Shown here piece after piece: positions 19,643-29,207 of a stretch of DNA of 64,000 bases (its first letter is position 1; each line of letters begins with the position of its first letter). The notes under the pieces were generated by a model. That model searched no databases. It was not told where the DNA came from and was given only the letters and a program-made list of their open reading frames with translations. The position numbers and the translations under genes were made by a program. Location: positions 124,001 to 188,000 of the forward strand of contig NZ_JAQPCG010000007.1 of the NCBI RefSeq assembly GCF_028464145.1. The letters run 5' to 3'. The stretch comes from Maribacter sp. PR1 (GTDB taxonomy: Bacteria > Bacteroidota > Bacteroidia > Flavobacteriales > Flavobacteriaceae).

Positions 19643-20944
19643 TTAGACCGGCTCTCCATAAAGATCAAAATCAGCAGCCTCCGTAATTTTGAGGTTTACA
19701 AATTCCCCCTGTTTTAGATAATGCTTGGTGGCATCTACCAATACTTCATTATCCACATCCGGTGAGTCGTACTCCGTTCTTCCCACAAAGTAGTTTCCTT
19801 CTTTTCGGTCTATGATACATCTAAACGTTTGCCCAATCTTCTCTTGGTTTAGTTCCCATGAAATCTGGGATTGAATTTCCATTATTTCATTGGCACGTTC
19901 CTGTTTTACTTCTTCTGGAACATCATCGACCAAATTGTAAGCATGTGTGTTTTCTTCGTGGCTATAGGTAAAACAACCTAAGCGTTCGAACCTCATCTCC
20001 TCAACCCAGGATTTTAAAATTTCAAAATCTTCCTCTGTTTCACCAGGGTATCCAACAATCAAGGTCGTTCTAATAGTCATTTCAGGAACAGCCGCTCTAA
20101 AATCTTCTAAAAGCTGCGTGGTTTTCTCCTTTGTAGTACCCCTACGCATACTTTTCAAGATACTATCGGATATATGTTGCAAAGGAATGTCAAGGTAGTT
20201 ACAAACTTTAGGCTCATCCCGCATAACATCCAAGACATCCATAGGAAAGCCCGTAGGAAAAGCATAATGTAAGCGTATCCATTCTATTCCGTCAACCTGT
20301 ACTAAGGCCTTCAAAAGCTCGGCAAGGTTTCTTTTTTTATATAGATCCAGACCATAATAGGTAAGATCTTGGGCTATCAGAATAAGTTCCTTGACTCCTT
20401 TTGCCGCTAATTTTTCAGCCTCCATAACCAACGTTTCTATGGGTGTGCTTTTGTGTTTACCACGCATTAAAGGGATGGCACAGAAAGAACAAGGGCGGTC
20501 ACAGCCTTCGGCAATCTTTAAATAGGCATAATTTTTGGGCGTGGTGGTCAGACGTTCGCCAATTAATTCATGCTTATAGTCAGCACCTAGTGCTTTTAAT
20601 AAATTAGGAAGTTCACTGGTCCCAAAATACTCGTCCACATTGGGAATCTCCTTTTGTAGATCGGGCTTATAGCGCTCACTTAAACACCCGGTAACAAAAA
20701 CTTTATCTACAACACCCTCCTCCTTCTTTTGAACATACTCCAAAATCGTATTCACGCTTTCCTCTTTGGCGTTGGCTATAAATCCACAGGTATTGATCAC
20801 AACGACATTCCCCTCTTCTTCATGTACAACCTCCTTATCATTGGCACGCAACTGTCCCATAAGCACCTCAGAGTCGTACACATTTTTGCTACAACCTAAG
20901 GTAACCACATTGATTTTATTTCTTTTGAGCGTTTTTGTGCGCAT
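19643..20944 (-). CDS. rimO: Ribosomal protein S12 methylthiotransferase RimO
   Basis: 433 residues from ATG 20944. Radical-SAM methylthiotransferase that modifies an aspartate of ribosomal protein S12. It has the N-terminal UPF0004 domain (VVTLGCSKNVYDSE), the radical-SAM cluster motif CDRPCSFC and a C-terminal TRAM domain ending in LYGEPV. GCSKN and the S12-type TRAM favour RimO over MiaB. The longer frame upstream is rejected because an exact TACTTTTG promoter element lies within it. Confidence 0.96.
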   Translation of the reverse strand: MRTKTLKRNKINVVTLGCSKNVYDSEVLMGQLRANDKEVVHEEEGNVVVINTCGFIANAKEESVNTILEYVQKKEEGVVDKVFVTGCLSERYKPDLQKEIPNVDEYFGTSELPNLLKALGADYKHELIGERLTTTPKNYAYLKIAEGCDRPCSFCAIPLMRGKHKSTPIETLVMEAEKLAAKGVKELILIAQDLTYYGLDLYKKRNLAELLKALVQVDGIEWIRLHYAFPTGFPMDVLDVMRDEPKVCNYLDIPLQHISDSILKSMRRGTTKEKTTQLLEDFRAAVPEMTIRTTLIVGYPGETEEDFEILKSWVEEMRFERLGCFTYSHEENTHAYNLVDDVPEEVKQERANEIMEIQSQISWELNQEKIGQTFRCIIDRKEGNYFVGRTEYDSPDVDNEVLVDATKHYLKQGEFVNLKITEAADFDLYGEPV

Positions 20945-20981
20945 AGTATACCCTGCTTTATCGTTCTCTATAAGGCGGGTG

Positions 20982-20989
20982 CAAAAGTA
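20982..20989 (-). promoter_or_regulatory. -7 element of rimO
   Basis: TACTTTTG on the minus strand fits TAnnTTTG, 37 bases before ATG 20944. It supports the shorter rimO start. Confidence 0.55.
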
Positions 20990-21070
20990 CAATTTGAGAA
21001 TTGAAAAATTCCTTATAACAGACTATTTCTTTGGTTTTTACGTTAAACCTCTGGCCAAAACTACAGTCTA

Positions 21071-22180
21071 ATGCAAAAAAATAATATGGACCGATTTCTA
21101 TATACATTCATTTTATTCGCACTACTATTCCAGGCGTGTTCCACAGATCAAATCAACCAGGAAGAAGAAACTCTTGATACCAATGATCCTGAATCCCTGT
21201 ACTTTCCCCCTTTAAATTCCGACACTTGGGAAACACGCTCCCCTTCTGAATTGAATTGGAATGAAGAGGCCATACCTGAACTTTATACCCTTTTGGATGA
21301 TAACGAAACCAAATCTTTTATAATCCTAAAAGATGGGAAAATGGCTATGGAATGGTATGCTACAGATTTTGATAAGGACTCGGCATGGTATTGGGCGTCC
21401 GCTGGAAAAACATTGACCTCCTTTGTTAGTGGTATTGCCGTTGAAGAAGGTTTTTTAGAATTGAAAGATCAAACTTCTGCCTACTTAGGCGCAGGTTGGA
21501 CTTCTTTAACTCCAGAAAAAGAAAGTTTGATTACCGTTTGGAATCAATTGACTATGACCACAGGTTTGGATGATACCCAAGGAGATTGCAAAACCCCGGA
21601 TTGCTTAACGTATATCGCGGATGCCGGAACACGTTGGGGGTACCACAATGCTCCCTATACCTTAATTCAAGATGTTATCACGAATGCGACCGGTGAGGAT
21701 TTTGAACTTTATTTTGCAAATACGCTTAAGGATAAAATTGGTATGAGCGGTACCTGGCTCTCCAGTAATGGAGACAATAATGTGTATTGGAGCACCGCAA
21801 GAAGCATGGCGCGTTTTGGACTCCTAAACTTGAACAATGGTATTTGGGAAGACACCGTAATATTGGGTAATGAGGAATTTCTTTCCAATATGAAGGATAC
21901 CTCTCAAGATCTGAACAAATCCTACGGTTACCTCTGGTGGCTGAACGGAAAGGAAAGTGCAATGGCCCCGCAGTCCCAGATTGTATTTCCTACGCAATTG
22001 ATATCCAATGCACCTTCTGACCTGTATGCCGGTTTAGGTAAAAATGACCAAAAATTATATGTTATACCCAGTGAGAATATGGTAGTTGTTCGTATGGGTC
22101 AAGACACCGGAGACGCCGCCTTGGGGCCCTCTAGTTTTGATACTGAGCTTTGGGAGGCTATCAACCAAGTCATTGAATAA
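21071..22180 (+). CDS. Serine hydrolase lipoprotein, beta-lactamase class C-like
   Basis: 369 residues. A hydrophobic signal ends in LLFQAC, so C23 is the probable acylated residue. The class C/DD-peptidase fold has S110-A-G-K113 as the SxxK nucleophile motif and YHN (in RWGYHNAPY) as the YxN motif. Esterase, peptidase and beta-lactamase activities all occur in this family; nothing here marks it as a resistance enzyme. It stands alone, divergent from rimO and convergent with the peptidase gene. An alternative start is ATG 21086. Confidence 0.88.
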   Translation: MQKNNMDRFLYTFILFALLFQACSTDQINQEEETLDTNDPESLYFPPLNSDTWETRSPSELNWNEEAIPELYTLLDDNETKSFIILKDGKMAMEWYATDFDKDSAWYWASAGKTLTSFVSGIAVEEGFLELKDQTSAYLGAGWTSLTPEKESLITVWNQLTMTTGLDDTQGDCKTPDCLTYIADAGTRWGYHNAPYTLIQDVITNATGEDFELYFANTLKDKIGMSGTWLSSNGDNNVYWSTARSMARFGLLNLNNGIWEDTVILGNEEFLSNMKDTSQDLNKSYGYLWWLNGKESAMAPQSQIVFPTQLISNAPSDLYAGLGKNDQKLYVIPSENMVVVRMGQDTGDAALGPSSFDTELWEAINQVIE

Positions 22181-22191
22181 GCATTAACATT

Positions 22192-23325
22192 TCACTCTTG
22201 GCCAATTTTATTATATTTTTCCATTAATGGAATCACCTCGTTTAATGGAAGTGCCTCTATTTTATGACCATCTCTACCAATCATTGTTTCCGCCGCGAAC
22301 AATGAATTCAAAATAGCTTCTTCCGTAGCCTCAATTGTAGCCAAGAACAAAGGTGATTTTTCGTCATTTCGTAATAATTTCACCAAGTTAAACATGCTTC
22401 TGGTTTCATAGGGTAGTCTGTTGTTTTCAGCAGTTGATACTGCTATAACATAATCGCCACTCCCGTTAGAAGCAATTCCCCCCGTTTTCGCAAGACCCAT
22501 GATAGCTCTTTTAGCCAACCGTTCCAAATTACGGGCATCCAAGGGAGCATCGGTCATTACAACAATCATACAGGAGCCGTCCGCATCATTTAAAATTTTA
22601 TCTCGATATGGATATTTTTTAAATTCTTTTGCTATAGGAACACCGTTTATTTCCAAGACTCCTCCAAAATTAGATTGCACTAAAACGCCTACCGTGTAAC
22701 CTCCCAAAGATTTGGGCAGTAGTCTAGAAGAAGTTCCGATTCCACCTTTGTAACCAAAACAAATGGTGCCAGTACCGGCACCTACATTGCCTTCTATAAC
22801 CGGTCCCTCTTTTGCTTCCTTGATAGCTTCTAATACATGTTCTTTTTTGATGTGCATTCCCCTGATATCATTGAGCCATCCATCGTTGGTCTCCCCGACA
22901 ACCGAATTAACCGAACGCACGTTCTCATTTCTTGGCAAGTTTAAAGTATATTCTATCAAAGCTTCAGATGCTACAGGAACACTCAAAGTGTTAGTCAATA
23001 TTATTGGTGTTTCGATGTTCCCCAATTCTTTTACTTGACTATAACCTACCAATTTGCCAAAACCATTTCCTATATGAATAGCCGCTGGTACCTTAGATTG
23101 AAAAATGTTTCCAGAATGGGGTAGAATAGCCGTAATCCCGGTGCGCACTGACTCACCTTTTACAACCGAAACCTGCCCCACCTTAACTCCAGCAACGTCT
23201 GTTATGGCATTAAACTTACCTGTTTTTAAAACGCCGATCGCAATACCGTAATCCCGTATTCGTTTTTGTGAAAATGTATAACTGCTCATCATTAGAAAAA
23301 ATAAAACAAGGATTCTTAGGGTCAT
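22192..23325 (-). CDS. DmpA/P1-family self-processing aminopeptidase
   Basis: 377 residues with an N-terminal signal peptide. P1 (DmpA/BapA) peptidases cut themselves at a Gly-Ser bond, and the freed serine becomes the nucleophile; the matching site is the G-S in ASNGSGDYVIAVST. Other family marks are AITDVAGVKVGQ, the GNVGAGTGTICFGYKGGIGTSS stretch (about residues 184-205) and MTDAPLDARNLERLAKRA. These enzymes release N-terminal D-, L- or beta-amino acids. It follows the amidase gene by 11 bases in the same direction, so the two form a unit acting on amides or peptides outside the cytoplasm. Confidence 0.92.
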   Translation of the reverse strand: MTLRILVLFFLMMSSYTFSQKRIRDYGIAIGVLKTGKFNAITDVAGVKVGQVSVVKGESVRTGITAILPHSGNIFQSKVPAAIHIGNGFGKLVGYSQVKELGNIETPIILTNTLSVPVASEALIEYTLNLPRNENVRSVNSVVGETNDGWLNDIRGMHIKKEHVLEAIKEAKEGPVIEGNVGAGTGTICFGYKGGIGTSSRLLPKSLGGYTVGVLVQSNFGGVLEINGVPIAKEFKKYPYRDKILNDADGSCMIVVMTDAPLDARNLERLAKRAIMGLAKTGGIASNGSGDYVIAVSTAENNRLPYETRSMFNLVKLLRNDEKSPLFLATIEATEEAILNSLFAAETMIGRDGHKIEALPLNEVIPLMEKYNKIGQE

Positions 23326-23336
23326 AATTAACTTAA

Positions 23337-25010
23337 TTAATTGTAGCCACGAGGCATTTTCCTTTTTTGAAATTTATCCTCGAAAGCCTTAGCCATTCTC
23401 AGCAAATGAGCTTCGGAGAATTGTTTACCTATAAAAGTAAGACTAATAGGTTCTCCACTTTCTTTATAGCCCATTGGAACTGTTAATGCTGGATACTTAG
23501 CTACTGCAGCATATCCGGCATGATAGTTATTGATAGACAATATGGCGTCCAAATTATATTTATCCATGGCGGTATCAAAAAATAAACGTCCGCTTTTCTC
23601 CAAATTGGACTTTATTTCCTCCAAACCTTCGACTGTAGTACTATCGGCCAAAATACCTTCAAACAAAGCTTGACCATAGGGAATTCGTATCGAGGAATCC
23701 TTATTATTAAAGTCGACTGCATCCGATATCGAGGAAATTTTTACGGATTCAGGATTTGAATAAGAATTTAAATACGCTGGCAAGTCATTCCGCATATCGA
23801 CGTTCAGGATACTTAAAAAACCATCCATTTTAACCTCTGGCGGCGTAAATTCTATGATTTCTACTCCAGCTTGCTTTAATTCCTCAATTGTTTCCCTATA
23901 TATGCTATCGCGCTCTATAAGCGTAGTCATAGCGCCCAATTTCAGTGTTTTCAATGGTTCTGGGTTTAAACCTGCCGATAAAATACCGGGATATTCCTCT
24001 TTTACAGATTTAGAATCGGCTGCATCATAACCCTTCATGGCCGACAGCAATATTGCATTGTCCAGCACATTTTTGGTCATAGGTCCCGGAGTATCCAAGG
24101 TACTGGAAATCGGTACAATTCCAGACCGACTCAAAATTCCAATGGTCGGTTTTAATCCAACCACGGAATTCTGACTACTGGGCGACAAAATAGAACCCGA
24201 AGTTTCCGTACCCACTGCCGCTACGGCGTAGTTGGCAGCTATCGAAGTCCCGCTACCGGAACTAGAACCGCCGGTCTCAAAAATCCTTCTCCCATACGGA
24301 TTCAAGGTTTGACCACCCACGGCGCTGTACCCTACAGGGCAACCACTACAAAGGAAATAGGCCCACTCACTAAGGTTCACTTTCCCTAAAATCAGGGCAC
24401 CGTTCTCCTTTAACCGTTCTACAATAAAAGAATCATCGACTTCATTGTTCATCAGCGCAATACTACCTGCAGTAGTTTTCATACCTGCCGTATTGATATT
24501 GTCCTTTAATAGTATCGGCATACCGAAAATGGGGTGACGGACATCCGGCAACCTCCCTTCCCGCTTCTGTTCATCCAATTTTCTGGCAGCTGAAACCACC
24601 TCTTCATTCAGTGCAATTACCGTATTTAAAGTGGTTTCATTGTTCAGTTCGTACTTGTATATCCTATATAGATAAAACAATACCAGTTGCTCGTATGTCA
24701 GCTTGTCTTGCTCAATACTGTTACGTATTGAAAAGATATCCTGCTCTAGAATCAAAGGTTTTAAAGCCTCGTATTCCTCTTCTTTCATTTTTACCACCTC
24801 ATCATACAATGGAAGAAAAATGGCATTTTTATCCAATACTTTGGATTGGATGAGTTTGTAGCGCATCCTACTTATATCGTGATCAGCATTAGCGGCTACT
24901 TGGGCAGAATCGTTATAAGGCTCCCATAATACAATTGATTCTTTCGTTGTAGTATCCGTTTTGCAGGACAAGAGCAGTCCCAATAAAAATAGTCCAATTA
25001 ACTTTTTCAT
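23337..25010 (-). CDS. Amidase-signature lipoprotein
   Basis: 557 residues. The signal ends in LLLSC, so C16 is the likely acylated residue. The amidase-signature catalytic set is complete: K169 in LLKDN, the GGSSSGSG loop (247-254) and the nucleophile region TETSGSI with S273. Such enzymes hydrolyse amides; a secreted lipoprotein form suggests peptide amides or cell-wall amides, not aminoacyl-tRNA. It sits 22 bases after the DUF2911 gene and 11 before the DmpA-type peptidase gene. Confidence 0.92.
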   Translation of the reverse strand: MKKLIGLFLLGLLLSCKTDTTTKESIVLWEPYNDSAQVAANADHDISRMRYKLIQSKVLDKNAIFLPLYDEVVKMKEEEYEALKPLILEQDIFSIRNSIEQDKLTYEQLVLFYLYRIYKYELNNETTLNTVIALNEEVVSAARKLDEQKREGRLPDVRHPIFGMPILLKDNINTAGMKTTAGSIALMNNEVDDSFIVERLKENGALILGKVNLSEWAYFLCSGCPVGYSAVGGQTLNPYGRRIFETGGSSSGSGTSIAANYAVAAVGTETSGSILSPSSQNSVVGLKPTIGILSRSGIVPISSTLDTPGPMTKNVLDNAILLSAMKGYDAADSKSVKEEYPGILSAGLNPEPLKTLKLGAMTTLIERDSIYRETIEELKQAGVEIIEFTPPEVKMDGFLSILNVDMRNDLPAYLNSYSNPESVKISSISDAVDFNNKDSSIRIPYGQALFEGILADSTTVEGLEEIKSNLEKSGRLFFDTAMDKYNLDAILSINNYHAGYAAVAKYPALTVPMGYKESGEPISLTFIGKQFSEAHLLRMAKAFEDKFQKRKMPRGYN

Positions 25011-25032
25011 ATTTCTTCTTATTTTTTATTTT

Positions 25033-25905
25033 TTATAGTTTGGATTTCCAAAGCTTTATGCTTTTTTGATTGAGCCGCACAAACTCATCCTTTTTCTCTG
25101 CATCCGCCAATCTTAGGGATTTGCTCGCTGTAACGATAGCATCTTTATAGTTGCCTAAATCAGCTTCAACAAGGGACTTTACCCTATAAAAATAATAAGT
25201 GCCGCCCCCTTTTTCCAATGCCTTTTCCAAATAGGAGAGGGCCTCATCAAGGCGTATTCCTTGCTCTTGGTAATATCTGGCAACTTCGTAATAAGTTTGA
25301 GCAGATGGATTATCCTGTAATTTCTGTTGGATTTCTAGGTCCATCGTGGACGTAGTATCGAAGGACAGGGAAACTTGAACTTTTGTGCTTGCCCAGTGGA
25401 TTATCAATTGGGCCGAGTCATGCTGAAGTTCATCAAAATATATCAATATATTTTCTTGAAAAGCCAAGGTTTTCAGGGGTAGGACAGAAACCTTCAGCGC
25501 ATCTTCCTCCGGATTGTAGTTGTCCCTTCCGTCCCCCCAATGTGAGGTATTTTTATGGAAAACAATTTCCCATTGGTTTTCATAGGGGAAAATATAAAGT
25601 GCATAAGTTCCTTTGGGCAAATCGTTACCTTCAATCTTTACATCGGAATCAAAAGTTATTTTTGTGGATTCATTGGCTCCCACACGCCAAATTCGCCCGT
25701 AAGGTACTAGCGCCGGCTTTCCATCTGCCTGAATACCGAAAACTTTTCTATTTCTAACAGCGGGTCTGGAGTATTCCAAAGAAATCTTGGATAGACCTAC
25801 CTCTTGTTCTATTCTGGTAAACGGACTTGCTTTAGGGTGTGTAATCTGTGACCAACCAATCGTGGTCCACAATAAAAGAAGAATAAATAACCCTACTACT
25901 TTCAA
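25033..25905 (-). CDS. DUF2911 exported protein with a TPR-like tail
   Basis: 290 residues: signal peptide (to about residue 19), DUF2911 domain (about 22-170, with LEYSRPAVRNRKVFG and WRVGANESTKI), then two or three tetratricopeptide-like helical pairs. The function of DUF2911 is unknown. The start is TTG at 25905, because the signal peptide begins there and no ATG is near. The four bases TTGA hold both this start and the ftsY stop, so translation is probably coupled. Confidence 0.85.
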   Translation of the reverse strand: MKVVGLFILLLLWTTIGWSQITHPKASPFTRIEQEVGLSKISLEYSRPAVRNRKVFGIQADGKPALVPYGRIWRVGANESTKITFDSDVKIEGNDLPKGTYALYIFPYENQWEIVFHKNTSHWGDGRDNYNPEEDALKVSVLPLKTLAFQENILIYFDELQHDSAQLIIHWASTKVQVSLSFDTTSTMDLEIQQKLQDNPSAQTYYEVARYYQEQGIRLDEALSYLEKALEKGGGTYYFYRVKSLVEADLGNYKDAIVTASKSLRLADAEKKDEFVRLNQKSIKLWKSKL

Positions 25906-26864
25906 TTATTGATTTTAAAAAAAGAATCTACGAATTCGTATTTATTGAAAACCTGAAGGTCTTCAATTCCTTCCCCTACCCCAATATATTTAACCGGAAT
26001 TTGAAATTGGTCGGATATTCCAATAACCACTCCACCCTTCGCCGTACCATCCAATTTGGTAACGGCCAAAGAAGTGACTTCGGTGGCCCTTGTAAATTGC
26101 TTGGCCTGCTCAAAGGCGTTCTGACCCGTAGAACCGTCCAAAACCAACAAGACTTCATGCGGGGTATCATCAACAACCTTTTGCATAACTCTTTTTATCT
26201 TAGTCAGCTCATTCATAAGGTTTACTTTATTATGAAGTCTACCGGCCGTATCAATGATTACCACATCTGCATCCTGCTTTACTGCAGAGCTAAGGGTATC
26301 GAAAGCCACGGATGCCGGATCACTACCCATTTGTTGTTTTATAAGGGGAACACCTACACGATCCGCCCAAACTTGTAATTGGTCAATGGCCGCAGCCCTG
26401 AACGTATCCGCTGCACCTAAAACTACCTTTAGCCCTTGTTTTTTAAATTGATGGGCCAGTTTTCCAATGGTAGTTGTTTTACCTACCCCATTGACACCGA
26501 CAACCATGATTACGTAGGGCTTTTTATTCGATGGAATCCTAATCTCTGAATCTTCACCTGAATGAGTTTCTGATAACAATCCAGCTATTTCCTCCCTTAA
26601 GATGGTATTTAACTCGTCAGTACCCATATATTTATCCTTGGCTACCCGCGCTTCAATTCTTTCAATGATCTTTAATGTAGTATCCACACCCACGTCCGAT
26701 GTTACCAATACTTCCTCCAGGTTATCCAAAACATCATCGTCCACTTTGGATTTGCCGGCAACTGCCTTACCTAATTTTGTAAAGAAACTGGTTTTGGTCT
26801 TTTCAAGACCCTTGTCCAATGTTTCCTTCTTTTCTGAAGAAAATATCTTTTTAAATAAACTCAT
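25902..26864 (-). CDS. ftsY: Signal recognition particle receptor FtsY
   Basis: 320 residues. SRP receptor GTPase that docks ribosome-SRP complexes at the membrane. NG-domain motifs are all present: GVNGVGKTTT (G1), DTFRAAAIDQL, DTAGRLHNK (G3) and TKLDGTAKGG (G4). The acidic A domain is short, as in other Bacteroidota. Its promoter lies directly after the terminator of the L28-L33-DUF4295 unit, and the DUF2911 gene overlaps its stop codon. Confidence 0.97.
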   Translation of the reverse strand: MSLFKKIFSSEKKETLDKGLEKTKTSFFTKLGKAVAGKSKVDDDVLDNLEEVLVTSDVGVDTTLKIIERIEARVAKDKYMGTDELNTILREEIAGLLSETHSGEDSEIRIPSNKKPYVIMVVGVNGVGKTTTIGKLAHQFKKQGLKVVLGAADTFRAAAIDQLQVWADRVGVPLIKQQMGSDPASVAFDTLSSAVKQDADVVIIDTAGRLHNKVNLMNELTKIKRVMQKVVDDTPHEVLLVLDGSTGQNAFEQAKQFTRATEVTSLAVTKLDGTAKGGVVIGISDQFQIPVKYIGVGEGIEDLQVFNKYEFVDSFFKINN

Positions 26865-26883
26865 CTTACAATCAATAGTTACT

Positions 26884-26891
26884 CAAATATA
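26884..26891 (-). promoter_or_regulatory. -7 element of ftsY
   Basis: TATATTTG on the minus strand fits TAnnTTTG exactly. It lies 19 bases upstream of the ftsY ATG and 10 bases past the upstream terminator stem, so ftsY is uncoupled from the ribosomal operon. Confidence 0.6.
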
Positions 26892-26901
26892 AAAATTAAA
26901 A

Positions 26902-26925
26902 AGCCCCTTTCGCAGGAAAGGGGCT
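26902..26925 (-). terminator. Terminator of rpmB-rpmG-DUF4295
   Basis: AGCCCCTTTC/GAAAGGGGCT stem with a 4-base loop, followed on the minus strand by TTTTAATTTTT. Confidence 0.88.
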
Positions 26926-26950
26926 CAATTACTTAATTAAAAGCTATACT

Positions 26951-27103
26951 TTATTTCTTAGCCAACCATTCATTTACCATCTCTGGTGGCATTACGGATT
27001 CTACAAAAACATAAGCACCACTCTTTGGTGACTTAACCATTTTAATGGCCTTTGTCAATCTTTTTGAACTTGATTGTAAACTTGCTACCGTCTTCTTTGC
27101 CAT
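26951..27103 (-). CDS. DUF4295 small basic protein
   Basis: 50 residues: MAKKTVASLQSSSKR, then a KMVKSPKSGAYVF strand, ending in EWLAKK. This matches DUF4295, a Bacteroidota-specific basic protein nearly always encoded next to L28 and L33 and probably ribosome-associated; the role is inferred from the linkage. It follows rpmG by 7 bases and ends just before the operon terminator. Confidence 0.9.
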   Translation of the reverse strand: MAKKTVASLQSSSKRLTKAIKMVKSPKSGAYVFVESVMPPEMVNEWLAKK

Positions 27104-27110
27104 GACCTAC

Positions 27111-27293
27111 TTATTTTATTTCTTTATGAACTGTCATTCTCTTTAAGATAGGATTGAATTTCTTAATCTCTAATCTTTCAGGAGTGTTTTTCTTATTCTT
27201 AGTAGTAATATATCTAGAAGTTCCAGGCTTACCGGACTCCTTGTGCTCAGTGCACTCTAAAATTACCTGTATTCTATTACCTTTCTTTGCCAT
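27111..27293 (-). CDS. rpmG: 50S ribosomal protein L33
   Basis: 60 residues starting [18 protein letters not shown]. Only one cysteine remains, so it is the zinc-independent type of L33. It is the middle gene of the L28-L33-DUF4295 unit, with an 18-base gap to rpmB and 7 bases to the DUF4295 gene. Confidence 0.97.
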   Translation of the reverse strand: MAKKGNRIQVILECTEHKESGKPGTSRYITTKNKKNTPERLEIKKFNPILKRMTVHKEIK

Positions 27294-27311
27294 TGTAATC
27301 TATAATTTAGG

Positions 27312-27548
27312 TTATTTTACTAACCCATTAGCTTTTGCATCCTTCAAAACGGCAGAAATACCTTTCTTATTGATAATCTTCAAAGCTCTGGTAGATACTT
27401 TTAAAGTTACCCAACGGTCTTCCTCTGGAATGTAAAACCTCTTCTTGGAAAGATTTACATCAAATCTTCTTCTTGTCTTGTTGATGGAGAAGGAAACATT
27501 ATTTCCGAACATCGCTTTCTTTCCCGTAATTTCACAAACTTTTGACAT
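27312..27548 (-). CDS. rpmB: 50S ribosomal protein L28
   Basis: 78 residues, full length: MSKVCEITGKKAMFGNNVS, TRRRFDVNL and the ALKIINKKGI helix. Single cysteine, so no zinc ribbon. First gene of the unit with rpmG and DUF4295, behind a well-formed promoter. Confidence 0.98.
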   Translation of the reverse strand: MSKVCEITGKKAMFGNNVSFSINKTRRRFDVNLSKKRFYIPEEDRWVTLKVSTRALKIINKKGISAVLKDAKANGLVK

Positions 27549-27578
27549 CGTGCCGAATTTTTTCTTTTAAACAGGGTG

Positions 27579-27609
27579 CAAATTTATATCATTTTTATCT
27601 TTCAGCCAA
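27579..27609 (-). promoter_or_regulatory. Promoter of the rpmB operon
   Basis: Minus-strand -7 element TAAATTTG (27579-27586) and TTGG at 27606-27609, separated by 19 bases. This is the best full match to the Bacteroidota -33/-7 pattern in the window. The start codon is 30 bases downstream. Confidence 0.78.
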
Positions 27610-27618
27610 CAATACTCC

Positions 27619-28869
27619 TCACATTTTTAAAATTTCTTTTTTAAGTAACTCAAATGACTTATTTACAGACTTTTGAACTATTCTTTCACGTTGGTTTCCC
27701 ATGTTAAATGTAAGGGCAAAAACATGGGTTGGCGAAGCTATTCCAATAAACACGGTTCCAACCTCGGCATCAGAATCCCCTTTGGTGGGCCCTGCGTTAC
27801 CTGTTGTCGCGATTGCAAAATCTGTTTTTAATAAACCTTGAACCCCTTTCGCCATAGCGATTGCAACTTGCTCGCTAACCACGGAATGTTTATCCACTAC
27901 GTCTTGAGGCACGCCCAAAACATTGACTTTGACCTCTGTTGCATAACAAACCACACTTCCCTTAAAGTAGGCGGAAGCCCCTGGCAATGCAGTAATTTGT
28001 TCTGCAATCGCTCCCCCCGTAAAACTTTCCGCAGTAGCAAGGGTCTTTCCATTTTTGGTGAGCAATTTGGCTATAACCTCCTCAATCGTTTCTTCATCCT
28101 CTGTCCCATGAATAATATCCCCTATTAAGGGAAATAGTTTTTGGGATTCCATTTCAATTGCCTGCGATAGTTTTTCATAATCTTTTCCCTTTGCCGTTAA
28201 CCTTAACCTGACTTTACCCAAACTGGGCAAATAAGCAAGCTTTACAAATTTTGGAAGATTATTCTCCCATTCCTCAATTTTTAGGGCTATGGAACTTTCT
28301 CCCAGTCCATAGGTATTAATCGTTTTATGAATGATATGGGGACGCTCATAAAAATCGGCGAGCCTAGGAATTACGACCTCCTTTACGAGATGCTTCATCT
28401 CAAAAGGTACACCAGGCAAGGATACAAAAGTTGTTTTGTCCTCGTAAAACCACATACCCGGAGCGGTGCCATTTGCATTATGCAATACTTTAGCCTTGCT
28501 GGGAACCCAGGCCTGCTTTCTGTTTAAATCAGAAATTGGGGTACTGGAAATATAATTTGCGAAAAGATTTTCTACATGTTGAAGCACTTCCTTATTCTGA
28601 ACCAGTTTATCATTGAAAAATTCGCAAAAAGTATGTTTTGTAATATCATCCTTAGTGGGACCTAGCCCCCCAGTAACGATAACAATATCAGCGTGGGCCT
28701 TAGCTTCCTCCAAGGCCTTTAAAATATGCTCACGCTCGTCCTGTACAGAAGTTATCTGATATACGGAAATTCCAATTTTATTGAGTTCCTTGGCAATGAA
28801 AGCGGAATTGGTATCAATGATTTGGCCTATGAGAATCTCATCGCCAATGGTAACTATATCAGCGAGCAT
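27619..28869 (-). CDS. cinA: CinA family NMN deamidase / competence-damage protein
   Basis: 416 residues with both domains: the N-terminal molybdopterin-binding-like (MoCF) domain ([24 protein letters not shown]) and the C-terminal CinA deamidase domain ([30 protein letters not shown]). Two-domain CinA proteins act in NAD recycling by hydrolysing NMN, and some cleave ADP-ribose. It is last in the operon after exonuclease, FAH and Hpt genes; its ATG shares one base with the Hpt stop codon. Confidence 0.95.
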   Translation of the reverse strand: MLADIVTIGDEILIGQIIDTNSAFIAKELNKIGISVYQITSVQDEREHILKALEEAKAHADIVIVTGGLGPTKDDITKHTFCEFFNDKLVQNKEVLQHVENLFANYISSTPISDLNRKQAWVPSKAKVLHNANGTAPGMWFYEDKTTFVSLPGVPFEMKHLVKEVVIPRLADFYERPHIIHKTINTYGLGESSIALKIEEWENNLPKFVKLAYLPSLGKVRLRLTAKGKDYEKLSQAIEMESQKLFPLIGDIIHGTEDEETIEEVIAKLLTKNGKTLATAESFTGGAIAEQITALPGASAYFKGSVVCYATEVKVNVLGVPQDVVDKHSVVSEQVAIAMAKGVQGLLKTDFAIATTGNAGPTKGDSDAEVGTVFIGIASPTHVFALTFNMGNQRERIVQKSVNKSFELLKKEILKM

Positions 28870-29207
28870 TATAACTGAAAGTCGTTTTTTAACTCACCGA
28901 TCACCTGATGTATATCGGTTTTCAAAATAGGAAAAGTCTTTTCTATTTCTTCCCAACTAGCACTTTGTTTGCCCATTGTCTCTACTTCCAATGCGGCCGC
29001 CCTAGTCTGCTCCATTCCCAATAAATCCACATTAGGCTTTATTTTATGTGCAAGTTGATACGTTTTTTCATAGTCTCTTTCTTGAATGGCCTCTTCTAAG
29101 CCTTCCAAATCCTCAGGAACCTCTTCTAAAAAAACAGAAATGACGGATAGAATAAAATCTTGGTCCCCATCTGCCATCTCATTAATCTTGTCTAAACTAT
29201 ATATCAT
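28869..29207 (-). CDS. Hpt phosphotransfer domain protein
   Basis: 112 residues, a stand-alone histidine phosphotransfer helical bundle. H54 in [15 protein letters not shown] is the expected phosphorylation site; the following residues differ from the usual H-x-L-K-G-S pattern. It would relay phosphate between a hybrid kinase and a response regulator, but neither is encoded in the window. It overlaps the FAH stop and the cinA start by one base each, so it is tightly embedded in a metabolic operon. Confidence 0.85.
   Translation of the reverse strand: MIYSLDKINEMADGDQDFILSVISVFLEEVPEDLEGLEEAIQERDYEKTYQLAHKIKPNVDLLGMEQTRAAALEVETMGKQSASWEEIEKTFPILKTDIHQVIGELKNDFQL

Noticed and set aside
21071-22180. 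Possible antibiotic-resistance beta-lactamase
   Set aside because: The SxxK and YxN motifs are shared by esterases and peptidases, and the lipoprotein form and lone position do not point to resistance.
25383-25757. 124-codon antisense frame inside the DUF2911 gene
   Set aside because: The sense strand encodes the DUF2911 domain; the antisense product shows no known pattern.
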